Assembly (NCBI GenBank): GCA_021776215.1
Contig: JAJFGI010000360.1
Span: 1 to 36,873 of the forward strand
Reading direction: 5' to 3'
Source of the DNA: Kiloniellaceae bacterium
GTDB lineage: Bacteria > Pseudomonadota > Alphaproteobacteria > Kiloniellales > J153
Length of the DNA stretch: 36,873 bases
Both the position numbers and the translations under genes were made by a program. Below the pieces are notes generated by a model that worked only from the letters and a program-made list of their open reading frames with translations, was not told the origin of the DNA and did no database searches. Shown here in pieces: positions 1-8,440 of this stretch; position 1 is the stretch's first letter, and every line of letters begins with the position of its first letter.

Positions 1-141
1 CTGCCGAAACGGCCGTGGCAGAAGGAGCATGTGCCGAACATGACTGGTACGGCCGCTGCGTACCGGCCGTCGGGACACACCCTGGTCGGCGGCAACCGCG
101 CCAAGGGAACGGGTGATTATGAGGCCTGGACGCCGGACTGA
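1..141 (+). CDS. NDUFA12-family NADH:ubiquinone oxidoreductase accessory subunit (C-terminal part)
   Basis: The window opens inside this gene; 46 codons are visible before the TGA at 139-141. The visible tail contains RPWQKEHVPNMTGT, a YRPSG segment and the ending GTGDYEAWTPD. This matches the conserved C-terminus of the NDUFA12 (17.2 kDa / B17.2) family, which usually ends in a Y-E-x-W-x-P-like motif. In mitochondria and alphaproteobacteria the protein is a small supernumerary subunit of respiratory complex I on the cytoplasmic (matrix) side. The start and N-terminal half lie outside the window. mlaD follows after 35 bp on the same strand. The family call rests on motif recognition only, but the tail is distinctive. 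Confidence 0.85.
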   Translation: MPKRPWQKEHVPNMTGTAAAYRPSGHTLVGGNRAKGTGDYEAWTPD

Positions 142-176
142 CGCGGCCGCGCCCGGGCAGCTAGAAGAGGATCCGC

Positions 177-641
177 ATGCATAGAAACGTCATCGAAACC
201 GTGATGGGCGGCGTCGTTCTGCTGGTCGCCGCCGGCTTCGTGTATCTCGCATTTCAAAGCGGGTCCGTGGGCAACGGGTCCGGCTATCTAGTCACCGCCG
301 AGTTCGACAATGCGTCCGGCCTGACGACCGGTAGCGAGGTGCGCATGTCCGGGGTCAAGGTCGGGACCGTGATCAGCCAGCGCCTGGACCCGAAAACCTA
401 CTTCGCCGTTGTGACCTTCAGCATCGCGGAAGCGATTAAGCTGCCGAGCGACACCTCGGCGCGCATTCTGGCCGACGGCTTGTTGGGCAGCAATTTCGTG
501 GCGCTGGAACCGGGCGGCGAAGAGAATACCATCGCCCCGGGTGGTCGGATCAACTTTACCCAGGGCTCGATCAACGTCGTCGACCTGCTCGGCCGCTTCA
601 TCTTCAGCGCCGCCGAGACCGCCGGTCAGACGAACAAGTGA
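177..641 (+). CDS. mlaD: MlaD-type MCE-domain lipid transport protein
   Basis: The 154-residue product has an N-terminal signal anchor (hydrophobic at about residues 8-27) followed by one MCE domain, including the segment LTTGSEVRMSGVKVGTV and the later LLGSNFVALEPGG. This is the layout and length of MlaD, the inner-membrane-anchored periplasmic ring of the MlaFEDB phospholipid transporter that maintains outer-membrane asymmetry. The ATG at 177 follows a purine-rich AGAAGAGG stretch at suitable distance. No mlaE, mlaF or mlaC is seen next to it, so its transporter partners must be encoded elsewhere. It lies between the NDUFA12-like gene and the small gene at 725, on the same strand. Confidence 0.9.
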   Translation: MHRNVIETVMGGVVLLVAAGFVYLAFQSGSVGNGSGYLVTAEFDNASGLTTGSEVRMSGVKVGTVISQRLDPKTYFAVVTFSIAEAIKLPSDTSARILADGLLGSNFVALEPGGEENTIAPGGRINFTQGSINVVDLLGRFIFSAAETAGQTNK

Positions 642-724
642 TCGTTGCCGTTGCGGTGGCCGATCGCGCCACCTAAGTCTGTGGTTACGTTTCCGCATCT
701 ATCATGCTGACGGAGGGTTGCCCG

Positions 725-967
725 ATGCCCCCATCGGACCGTGACCGGTTCGAGCCGCCCACCTGGCTGTCACCGCAAGGCCAGCCGGTGTCCTGCCGCG
801 AAAAGATCAAAGTTCTGAACGAGAATCTCGAGGAAATTCGGCAGATGTGTCAGGACGCGCTCGAGGACGGGATTCTGATGGACTGCGACGAGGCGCAACT
901 GCGCACGACTCTGCACCGGTTGGTGGACCTGCTGGACAATCCCTACACCGGCCGCAAGGCGGACTGA
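725..967 (+). CDS. Small acidic protein of unknown function
   Basis: This 80-residue protein is not assigned to a named family here. The start at 725 is preferred because ACGGAGGG at 710-717 lies about 8 bases upstream; an ATG at 704 would add seven residues but has no such site. The product has no signal peptide or membrane segment. After a Pro-rich N-terminus the rest is probably alpha-helical (KIKVLNENLEEIRQMCQDAL, then a helix ending LVDLLDNPYTG). It contains three cysteines. The DUF2155 gene begins only 4 bases after its stop, so the two are probably co-transcribed and perhaps translationally coupled. Its role cannot be inferred from the sequence. Confidence 0.7.
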   Translation: MPPSDRDRFEPPTWLSPQGQPVSCREKIKVLNENLEEIRQMCQDALEDGILMDCDEAQLRTTLHRLVDLLDNPYTGRKAD

Positions 968-971
968 CCTG

Positions 972-1562
972 GTGTCCGCTATCCGAGCATTGGGGTTACG
1001 GCTATCTAGGCAAGGGGTGCTGAGGCCCGGAGGCGCTTGCCTGGCCCTCCTGGCCCTTCTGGCGGTGCTCCTGAACTGGCCGGCAGCCATCCGGGCGCAG
1101 GTTGATACCGGCGTCGCCGTGGAGTCGACCGACCCCGCCCCAGCCAGCGGCGACGCGCCGGCAGAGCCCATGCGGGCGATTCTGCAGGGCTTGGACAAGA
1201 CAACGGCCCGCGTCTCCACGGTCGAGGTGCCGGTCGGGGACATTGCCCGGTTCGGCACTCTGGAAATCGTTGCCCGCGCCTGCCAAAAGAAGCCGCCGAC
1301 CGAACCGCCGGAAAGCGCCGCTTTTCTGGAGATCACGGATGTACGCCCGGATTCGCCCGCCGTGCGGATCTTCAGCGGCTGGATGTTCGCCTCGACTCCG
1401 GCGCTGTCGGCTCTCGAGCATCCCGTTTACGATATTTGGGTGATCGATTGCCGCAAGGGGGAGGCCGCCAGCCCGCCCGCGGACGTGGAGCCGGAACCCT
1501 TGCCGGTCCCCGACGAGTCCGGCGAGATTCCAGAGGATTCCGAGGCCGCGCCGGCTGACTAA
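972..1562 (+). CDS. DUF2155 domain protein, probably secreted
   Basis: The 196-residue product starts at GTG 972, with AAGGCGG about 10 bases upstream. It has an Arg-rich N-terminus and a hydrophobic stretch (about residues 22-38) ending near AAIRAQ, which looks like a cleavable signal peptide. The middle (about residues 65-160) matches the DUF2155 family: a binding-like core TTARVSTVEVPVG, a pair of cysteines (one in VARACQKKP, one in WVIDC) and the segment RIFSGWMFASTPALSALEHPVYDIW. The C-terminus is Pro/Glu-rich and low complexity. The two cysteines could form a periplasmic disulfide. DUF2155 genes often neighbour aat/accBC in alphaproteobacteria, as here. Biochemical function is unknown. 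Confidence 0.85.
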   Translation: MSAIRALGLRLSRQGVLRPGGACLALLALLAVLLNWPAAIRAQVDTGVAVESTDPAPASGDAPAEPMRAILQGLDKTTARVSTVEVPVGDIARFGTLEIVARACQKKPPTEPPESAAFLEITDVRPDSPAVRIFSGWMFASTPALSALEHPVYDIWVIDCRKGEAASPPADVEPEPLPVPDESGEIPEDSEAAPAD

Positions 1563-1678
1563 ACTGACTTACACGCATAAGTAGTAATTTTTAACTATTT
1601 ATCCGTAAGCGTTGTGTAAGAAATTAACAACGCTTGAACCCTAGTGTTTTGAAAGCAGCTAAACAGACGAAGAAATTC

Positions 1679-2218
1679 ATGGTTGGGCAGAGCAATTCTC
1701 GGCAGGAGCTTGAGACCGAAGGCGTTTCGGCGCCGGAGGGGTCGACTCATGCGCGTACCCTGGCGAAGCTCGTGCGCGGCAAGAACATCCATGAAGACAC
1801 CCTGCTCGCCACCGACTACCTCAACCATTTCAACGAGGTCATCATGCTTGTCGGGATGGTCCCGGACATGCCGGACTGCCTGGCCGACGTCAAGGAGTGG
1901 GCGCCGAAGACCTACGAAGATCATTTTCGCGAAAGCGCCTTCGCCGACAAGGACCTGGCGATTTTGGCCTATGAAAACGCGCCACCTCGCTTCCGTGTTC
2001 CCTTCGACAGCACCATCGCGCAGATGAACGACATGGTCGCCGCCGGGGTCTCGCGCATCGAAAAGGCCTTGGACGAAGGCAATCCCGACAAGGTCGCGGA
2101 CATCGTTCTCCATGTCTCGCGAAACCTGCAACGCTTCGTGGACACAGCCAGTGCCATCATCCACGGTGCGGAGAGCACGATGGACCAAGCCGAAATCGAC
2201 AAGATGCTGCAATCGTAG
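1679..2218 (+). CDS. Unknown helical protein with a FliM-like CheY-binding C-terminus
   Basis: The protein has 179 residues from the ATG at 1679. Upstream TTG codons at 1634 and 1649 are in frame and could extend it, and no strong ribosome site decides between them. There is no signal peptide or membrane span. Much of it looks alpha-helical and rich in His, Asp and Glu (HEDTLLATDYLNHFNE; YEDHFRESAFADKD). The last 12 residues are MDQAEIDKMLQS. This closely resembles the N-terminal peptide of FliM (L-S-Q-A-E-I-D-A-L-L), which binds phosphorylated CheY. That similarity suggests a partner for a receiver domain. The preceding 70 bases are AT-rich and separate it from the DUF2155 gene. It is convergent with aat. 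Confidence 0.75.
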   Translation: MVGQSNSRQELETEGVSAPEGSTHARTLAKLVRGKNIHEDTLLATDYLNHFNEVIMLVGMVPDMPDCLADVKEWAPKTYEDHFRESAFADKDLAILAYENAPPRFRVPFDSTIAQMNDMVAAGVSRIEKALDEGNPDKVADIVLHVSRNLQRFVDTASAIIHGAESTMDQAEIDKMLQS

Positions 2219-2234
2219 GCGGCCGCGCCTGGTT

Positions 2235-2867
2235 CTACCGGCTCAGAAACGAGCCGATCTCCAAATCGCTGATTTCTATAGGGAAACTTGCGCGCGTGGT
2301 CAGCGCCTGGCTGAGCTGTGTGCGGTATGTGTCGCGGGGTATTTCGATCACGCCGAAGCGCTCCAGGTGAGGGGTGGCGAACTGGGTATCGAGCAGGCTG
2401 TACCCGCCCTTGTCCAGGCGCATCACCAGGTGCGCCAGGGCCACCTTGCTGGCATCGGCTTCGCGGCTGAACATGCTCTCGCCAAAAAAGGCGGCGCCGA
2501 GGGCGACCCCATACAGGCCGCCGACCAGTTCGTCGCCCAACCAGCATTCCACCGAATGGGCAAAGCCGGCTTGGTGCAGCTCGACGTACAATTTCTCGAT
2601 GGCCGGGTTGATCCACGTGTCGGGCCGGTTCGCCTTGGGCTCGGCACACAGACGGATGACATCGGCGAAGGCGGTGTCGCAGCGGACATCGAAGTCCTTG
2701 CGCCGCACCCGCCGCCTCAGCTTACGCGGCATGTGGAAGCGGTCCAGCGGCAGGACGCCGCGGACTTCCGGGTCGATCCAATGCAACTCCGGATGATCGC
2801 GCCCTTCGGCCATGGGAAAAATCCCGATGGCATAGGCGCGCAGCAGCAAATCCGGTGTCAGTCGCAT
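2235..2867 (-). CDS. aat: Leucyl/phenylalanyl-tRNA--protein transferase
   Basis: The 210-residue protein carries the landmarks of Aat: the N-terminal LLLRAYAIGIFPMAEG segment, then WINPAIEKLYVELHQAGFAH, the WLGDELVGGLYGVALG core, and FFGESMFSREADASKVAL. The enzyme transfers Leu or Phe from aminoacyl-tRNA to the N-terminal Arg or Lys of proteins. This creates an N-degron that ClpS delivers to ClpAP. Length is slightly short for the family (about 210-240) but all conserved blocks are present. It lies 26 bases downstream of accC on the same strand and is probably the last gene of the aroQ-accB-accC-aat run. It is convergent with the gene at 1679. Confidence 0.95.
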   Translation of the reverse strand: MRLTPDLLLRAYAIGIFPMAEGRDHPELHWIDPEVRGVLPLDRFHMPRKLRRRVRRKDFDVRCDTAFADVIRLCAEPKANRPDTWINPAIEKLYVELHQAGFAHSVECWLGDELVGGLYGVALGAAFFGESMFSREADASKVALAHLVMRLDKGGYSLLDTQFATPHLERFGVIEIPRDTYRTQLSQALTTRASFPIEISDLEIGSFLSR

Positions 2868-2893
2868 GACGGCAGTCTAGTCATGTGCGGCGC

Positions 2894-4255
<1,362 letters not shown>

Positions 4256-4273
4256 GCTGCCGGTGCCGGCGGC

Positions 4274-4720
4274 TTATTCGATGATCAGCAACGGCTCGCC
4301 GAACTCGACCGGCTGACCGTCCGTGACCATGATCCGCGTGACCTTGCCGGCGGCGGGGCTGGCCAGGGGGTTCATTACTTTCATGGCCTCGATGATGAGC
4401 AGGGTTTGCCCCTCGCTGACGGTGTCGCCAACTTTGACGAACGGCGGCGATCCTGGTTCAGAGGCGGTGTAGACGGTGCCCACCATAGGCGATGTCACGG
4501 CACCCGTGGGCACGACCTCTATGGACGGCGCGGTGCCCGGCATCGGCACCGCGGCCGGTTGTGGTGCCGTCGGCATCCAAGCGGCAACCGGCGCCTCCTG
4601 CCGGCCGACGCGAATGCGCTGGCCATTGGCCTCGTACTCGATCTCGCTCAGCCCTGTTTCCTCGAGCAACGCGGCCAAGCGGCGAATCAAATCGTCGTCG
4701 GGTTTGAATTTTCCCATCAT
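4274..4720 (-). CDS. accB: Acetyl-CoA carboxylase biotin carboxyl carrier protein
   Basis: The 148-residue BCCP has an N-terminal helical region (residues 1-45), an Ala/Pro-rich linker (about 44-75) and a C-terminal biotinyl domain. The biotinylation motif EAMKVMNPL places the modified lysine at about residue 114. It carries carboxybiotin between AccC and the AccAD carboxyltransferase. The start codon overlaps the aroQ stop in an ATGA arrangement (4717-4720), which points to translational coupling. A second ATG directly follows the first, so either may be used. accC follows 18 bases downstream. Confidence 0.97.
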   Translation of the reverse strand: MMGKFKPDDDLIRRLAALLEETGLSEIEYEANGQRIRVGRQEAPVAAWMPTAPQPAAVPMPGTAPSIEVVPTGAVTSPMVGTVYTASEPGSPPFVKVGDTVSEGQTLLIIEAMKVMNPLASPAAGKVTRIMVTDGQPVEFGEPLLIIE

Positions 4721-5175
4721 TTACCCCGGCGATCGGCCAGCAGCGCCGCCATCGCCTCCAAAGCCATAAGGTATCCTTGAACCCCGAAGCCGCAGATCAC
4801 CCCCTCGGCGGCGCGCGACACGTAAGATTGCCGGCGGAAATCCTCGCGCTTGTGCGTGTTCGACAGATGCACCTCGATCACCGGCAGCCCGACGGCCAGT
4901 AGTGCGTCGAGGATGGCCACCGAGGTGTGCGTGTAGGCGCCTGGGTTCAGGACAATGCCGGCGGCGCCGTCGCGCGCCTCCTGGATCCAGCCGACCAGCT
5001 CGCCTTCGGCATTGGACTGGCGGCAGTCCGCGGTCAGGCCAAGCGCCTTGGCGCGCTTGCGGCACTGCGTCTCGATGTCGGCCAGCGTCGTGGTCCCATA
5101 AATCTCGGGCTCCCGCGTGCCCAGCAGGTTGAGATTGGGGCCATTGAGAACTAGGACCTTTGGCGATTTGGCCAC
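4717..5175 (-). CDS. aroQ: Type II 3-dehydroquinate dehydratase
   Basis: The product has 152 residues from GTG 5175, a normal AroQ length. In-frame GTG codons at 5214 and 5208 would add a basic extension and cannot be excluded. A GGGGGG run lies 11 bases upstream of the chosen start. Type II dehydroquinase motifs are clear: [21 protein letters not shown] with the active-site tyrosine, [16 protein letters not shown], and [15 protein letters not shown] with the catalytic histidine region. The dodecameric enzyme converts 3-dehydroquinate to 3-dehydroshikimate in the shikimate pathway. Its stop overlaps the accB start, placing it at the head of the aroQ-accB-accC cluster. Confidence 0.95.
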   Translation of the reverse strand: MAKSPKVLVLNGPNLNLLGTREPEIYGTTTLADIETQCRKRAKALGLTADCRQSNAEGELVGWIQEARDGAAGIVLNPGAYTHTSVAILDALLAVGLPVIEVHLSNTHKREDFRRQSYVSRAAEGVICGFGVQGYLMALEAMAALLADRRGK

Positions 5176-5300
5176 GAGATTGCGTTCCCCCCGCCGTCTT
5201 TTCCCCACCGTCACTGGGCGAAAGCGTTAACACAGGCCGGCGCGGCCGCGCAATCCGCGTCTCCCGCGAGCCCTGTGACATGGCATATGGACGATTGCCC

Positions 5301-6101
5301 CTAGCTCGCCCGGGCCCGTGCCTCGGCAATGAGCTGCCGCAAGGTCTCGGCGTCGATGGCGCCGGGGACCAGGGTGCGGCCGATGACAAAGGCGGGTGTG
5401 CCCCGGATTCCAATCATCTCCGCCAAGGCGATGTTGCGGGCCAGCGCTTCGTCGACGTCCTTCGCCTGCATGTCCCGGCGCATACGCGGCACATCGAGGC
5501 CGACCTGTCCCGCCACCGTATCGATATGAGCATCGCTCATGTCGCCGGGTTGCGTCATCAAGGCGAAATGGAAGGCCTCGTATTTGTCCTGCTTGGCGGC
5601 GGCCAGCGCGGCGCGGGCGGCTTGCTCCGATAGCGGCCCGAGGATGGGGAACTCCTTCATCACCAAGCGCACGTTGCCGTCGTCGGCGATCTCGTCACGG
5701 AGCATCCCGGCCACGCTCTTGCAGTAGGGGCAGCGGTAGTCGAAGAACTCGACCACCACCACGTCGCCCTCCGGGTTGCCCAGCACCGGCGTTGCCGGGT
5801 CCTGGGTCAGCTCGCGGTGGCGCTGGCCGATGGCCTGTTGACGCAACTCCTCCTCGGCGAGCCGCTGCCGTTGCTGGAATTCGGTCAGGGCTTCGACCAG
5901 CACTTCCGGGTTGGCGAGCAGGTAGTCGCGGACGACGCGCTCGATGCCCTGCACCTGATCCGCCGAGAAGCCGCCCGGCAGGCTTTGCTCCTGCGCCTGT
6001 GCCGGTCCCGCCAGCACGCCGAGGGCAAGCCCCGCAGCGAAGGCCGCCGCAAGACCCGTGCGCCCTAACGCACGCCACGGTGCCAATCTACCCAGTCGCA
6101 T
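5301..6101 (-). CDS. Exported DsbA-family thiol:disulfide oxidoreductase
   Basis: The 266-residue protein has a signal peptide (hydrophobic at about residues 16-35, cleavage probably after AQA). A helical stretch containing VRDYLLANPEVLVEALTEF follows. That stretch is characteristic of the Com1/ScsC-like subgroup of DsbA proteins, where N-terminal helices mediate oligomerisation. The thioredoxin-fold domain then carries the redox motif CPYC (Cys124 and Cys127) and the cis-proline segment RGTPAFVIG. It should act in the periplasm as a disulfide oxidase or isomerase. GGAGG lies about 5 bases before the ATG. It is followed on the same strand, after a 125-base gap, by aroQ. The gene upstream (6338) runs the opposite way. 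Confidence 0.93.
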   Translation of the reverse strand: MRLGRLAPWRALGRTGLAAAFAAGLALGVLAGPAQAQEQSLPGGFSADQVQGIERVVRDYLLANPEVLVEALTEFQQRQRLAEEELRQQAIGQRHRELTQDPATPVLGNPEGDVVVVEFFDYRCPYCKSVAGMLRDEIADDGNVRLVMKEFPILGPLSEQAARAALAAAKQDKYEAFHFALMTQPGDMSDAHIDTVAGQVGLDVPRMRRDMQAKDVDEALARNIALAEMIGIRGTPAFVIGRTLVPGAIDAETLRQLIAEARARAS

Positions 6102-6249
6102 CGAAACCTCCGTGGTACCAAGGCGTTAGACGCCGGGGCTCAACCGGCCGATGGGCCTACGCCGAGAGCCTCAGAGTCGCCCGCGGGCGCGGCGATGTCA
6201 ATTGCCGCCGGGATGGGGCGTGTGCCTACCCTGACCCCATTCCGGCGAG

Positions 6250-6278
6250 TTGCCAAATTTCCCGGGCATCCGTAGACT
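6250..6278 (+). promoter_or_regulatory. Candidate sigma70-type promoter for the methyltransferase at 6338
   Basis: TTGCCA (6250-6255) and TAGACT (6273-6278) are separated by 17 bases. This matches 5 of 6 and 4 of 6 consensus positions. It lies in the divergent gap between the DsbA-like gene and the methyltransferase, about 60 bases before the proposed GTG start. It is a pattern match only. Confidence 0.35.
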
Positions 6279-6337
6279 GCGGCGCCCTCCGATCTCCGGC
6301 GTTCCGCACGAACCATATTGGCCGAGAACCTAGCATA

Positions 6338-7078
6338 GTGTTTGGAACGCGACAGCGGCACGGCCGCAAGCCACGCTTGAGCGAGCGGCTATTCCGGCGA
6401 TTCGTCTTCAAGTACTTCGCGCAAAACCTGCTCGTCGATCTGCAGCTTCAGGCCAAGCGAGAGAGCCTGGACTACATCAACGCGCACATGATGCATTGCA
6501 TGGTGCTGCCGTCTCGCTGGGCCCTCCTGCGATACGCCCTGAGGCAGGCAAGGTCCGAGGGGTTGATTCTGGAATTCGGCGTCTATAAAGGCGACAGCCT
6601 ACGCGCCATCGCTGACTGGTCGGGTCGGCCGGTGCACGGCTTCGACTCCTTCGAGGGCTTGCCCGAGGATTGGACCGGCACCGCCGAGCTGCGGGGTAAA
6701 TTCGATGCCCGAGGCCGCTTACCCAAGGTTCCCGCGAATGTGACGCTCCACGCCGGCTGGTTCGACCGCACGCTGCCGCCGTTCCTTGCCGGGCATCCGG
6801 AATCAGTCGCCGTCCTCAACATCGACTGCGACATCTACTCCTCGACCAAGACGATCTTCGATGCCCTCTCCGGGCGCATCGGTCCGGGCACGATCGTGAG
6901 TTTCGACGAATATTTTAACTATCACGGCTGGCAGCAGCACGAATTCAAAGCCTTCCAGGAATACGTGCAGGCGCACGGCGTGCGGTACGAATACCTGGGC
7001 TTTACCGCGAGCGGCGGCACCATCGTTCTGCGCATCCTGGAAACGGGAACCACGCCGGGCCCGGTTCCGCCAGCTTAG
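6338..7078 (+). CDS. TylF/MycF-like class I SAM-dependent methyltransferase
   Basis: The product has 246 residues from GTG 6338. The frame is open further upstream but has no methyltransferase similarity there, and no strong ribosome site fixes the start (TTG 6377 is an alternative). Motifs: the SAM-binding segment LILEFGVYKGDSLRAIADW, then HGFDSFEGLPEDW, the acidic metal/catalytic region LNIDCDIYSST, and FDEYFNYHGWQQHEFKAF. These fit the macrocin O-methyltransferase (TylF) fold family, whose members methylate sugar or secondary-metabolite hydroxyls with a divalent metal. The substrate is unknown. It is oriented against both neighbours (DsbA-like and M48 genes), so it looks like an insertion into an otherwise one-directional block. 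Confidence 0.82.
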   Translation: MFGTRQRHGRKPRLSERLFRRFVFKYFAQNLLVDLQLQAKRESLDYINAHMMHCMVLPSRWALLRYALRQARSEGLILEFGVYKGDSLRAIADWSGRPVHGFDSFEGLPEDWTGTAELRGKFDARGRLPKVPANVTLHAGWFDRTLPPFLAGHPESVAVLNIDCDIYSSTKTIFDALSGRIGPGTIVSFDEYFNYHGWQQHEFKAFQEYVQAHGVRYEYLGFTASGGTIVLRILETGTTPGPVPPA

Positions 7079-7084
7079 GTCGCT

Positions 7085-8440
7085 CTATTCTTTTTCGTCG
7101 GCCAAGCGGCTGGCCAGTTGCTCGATATCGCCGGCACGCAGCCAGCCGGGGGTGTTTGCCGCGAGAATCTTCTTCGCCCGGGCGGCCTGGTCGCGCGCTT
7201 CCGGGGCGTGACCGCGCGCCAGGGCGCTTTCGGCCAGCGAGAGCGCGGTCATGCCGATGTCGCCGGCCCGCCCATGCACGATGGCGGCCAGGCGCCAGGC
7301 GAAGGCGTTGCTGGGCTCTTGACGCAATGTTTTCGCCAAGTGCCTGAGGGCCAATTGATCGGTCGCCGGATCATTGAGTTCGATCTGGGCCTGAGCCAGT
7401 GCCAGGGCAATCTGCGGCGAGTCGGGCAGAATCGCCGCGGCTTTCTCGTACTCCGGAACCGCCGCGGCCACCTTTCCGGACTCGAACAGGATCTGCGCCT
7501 TCAGCTCATAGAAGTATGGATCGTCGGGATGCTCGACCAACAAGGCGTCGGTCAGCTCGATTCCTCTCTGCATATCGCCGCTGCGATAGTTTGCGATCGC
7601 GCGGGCGTATTGCGCCGGCAGGCTCATGTCGGTTTCCGGATAGCGCCGGAGCACCTGGTCCATGGGCTGCAGGAAGCCGATCAACTTGGCCTGCATGCGC
7701 TTGTGCATGGCGACCAGTTCCGGGTCCGCCGGAGTCGACCCATAGCGCGACCTGCGCAACTGATCGTCCAGGAACCGGATACGCTCCTGGGTCAGGGGAT
7801 GGCTGCGCAGGTACGGGTCCTGATTGGAGCTGTAAAGCACCTCCTGACCGCTGACCAGGCGCATGAAGTCCAGCAGACCTTTCGGCGATTGCCCCGTCCC
7901 GTTGAGCAGCCGGACGGCGATGTCGTCGGCGGCGGATTCCTGCGTCCGGCTATAGCTCAGGAGCCCCTTCAGGGCGATATCCTGGCCGCCCGAGATAACG
8001 GCTTGGGCTACCTCCGGCCGGCCTGTCGCCAGCGCCGCCCCGAGGCCGATGATATAGGACGCGATGACGCTCTTGGTGCTCTGCCGAATGCTTTCCCCGC
8101 GCGTGGCCGCGTGACCGGCGGCAATATGGCCCGTTTCGTGGGCGATCACGCCGATGATCTCGAGCGGATCTTCGGCCCGCATCAAGGTGCCGGTGTGGAT
8201 GAACATGTTCTGCCCACCCGCCACAAAGGCGTTGAGCCGCGGGTCTTCAACCAGATAGACGTTGATATCCTTGGGACTTAGCCCCGCCGCCTGGAACAGT
8301 GGCGTGGAATACAAGCGGATGATATTTTCGATCTCCGCGTCGCGGATCAGGCGGATTTGCTGCGCAGCCACGTGGCCTGGCATTATCGCTGCCAGGACCA
8401 GCATAATAACCGCAAGCAGGGAGGCACGTCGTTTGCGCAC
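7085..8440 (-). CDS. Secreted M48-family metalloprotease with TPR-like C-terminus (BepA-like)
   Basis: The 451-residue protein starts at GTG 8440. It has a basic N-terminus and a hydrophobic signal peptide ending near HVAAQ. The M48 zinc motif HETGH is at residues 101-105 and the downstream glutamate ligand is in SRTQESAADD (about residue 168). The second half contains TPR-like helical repeats (for example PYFYELKAQILFESG and AWRLAAIVHGRAGD). This is the layout of BepA/YfgC, a periplasmic protease and chaperone that monitors outer-membrane protein and LptD assembly. The first codons overlap the proposed start of the divergent gene at 8433. It is convergent with the methyltransferase, 6 bases apart. 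Confidence 0.92.
   Translation of the reverse strand: MRKRRASLLAVIMLVLAAIMPGHVAAQQIRLIRDAEIENIIRLYSTPLFQAAGLSPKDINVYLVEDPRLNAFVAGGQNMFIHTGTLMRAEDPLEIIGVIAHETGHIAAGHAATRGESIRQSTKSVIASYIIGLGAALATGRPEVAQAVISGGQDIALKGLLSYSRTQESAADDIAVRLLNGTGQSPKGLLDFMRLVSGQEVLYSSNQDPYLRSHPLTQERIRFLDDQLRRSRYGSTPADPELVAMHKRMQAKLIGFLQPMDQVLRRYPETDMSLPAQYARAIANYRSGDMQRGIELTDALLVEHPDDPYFYELKAQILFESGKVAAAVPEYEKAAAILPDSPQIALALAQAQIELNDPATDQLALRHLAKTLRQEPSNAFAWRLAAIVHGRAGDIGMTALSLAESALARGHAPEARDQAARAKKILAANTPGWLRAGDIEQLASRLADEKE

Noticed and set aside
5396-6337. Upstream open extension of the methyltransferase frame
   Set aside because: This part is antisense to the DsbA-like gene, is Arg/Pro-rich and has no methyltransferase similarity; the gene is taken to begin at 6338.
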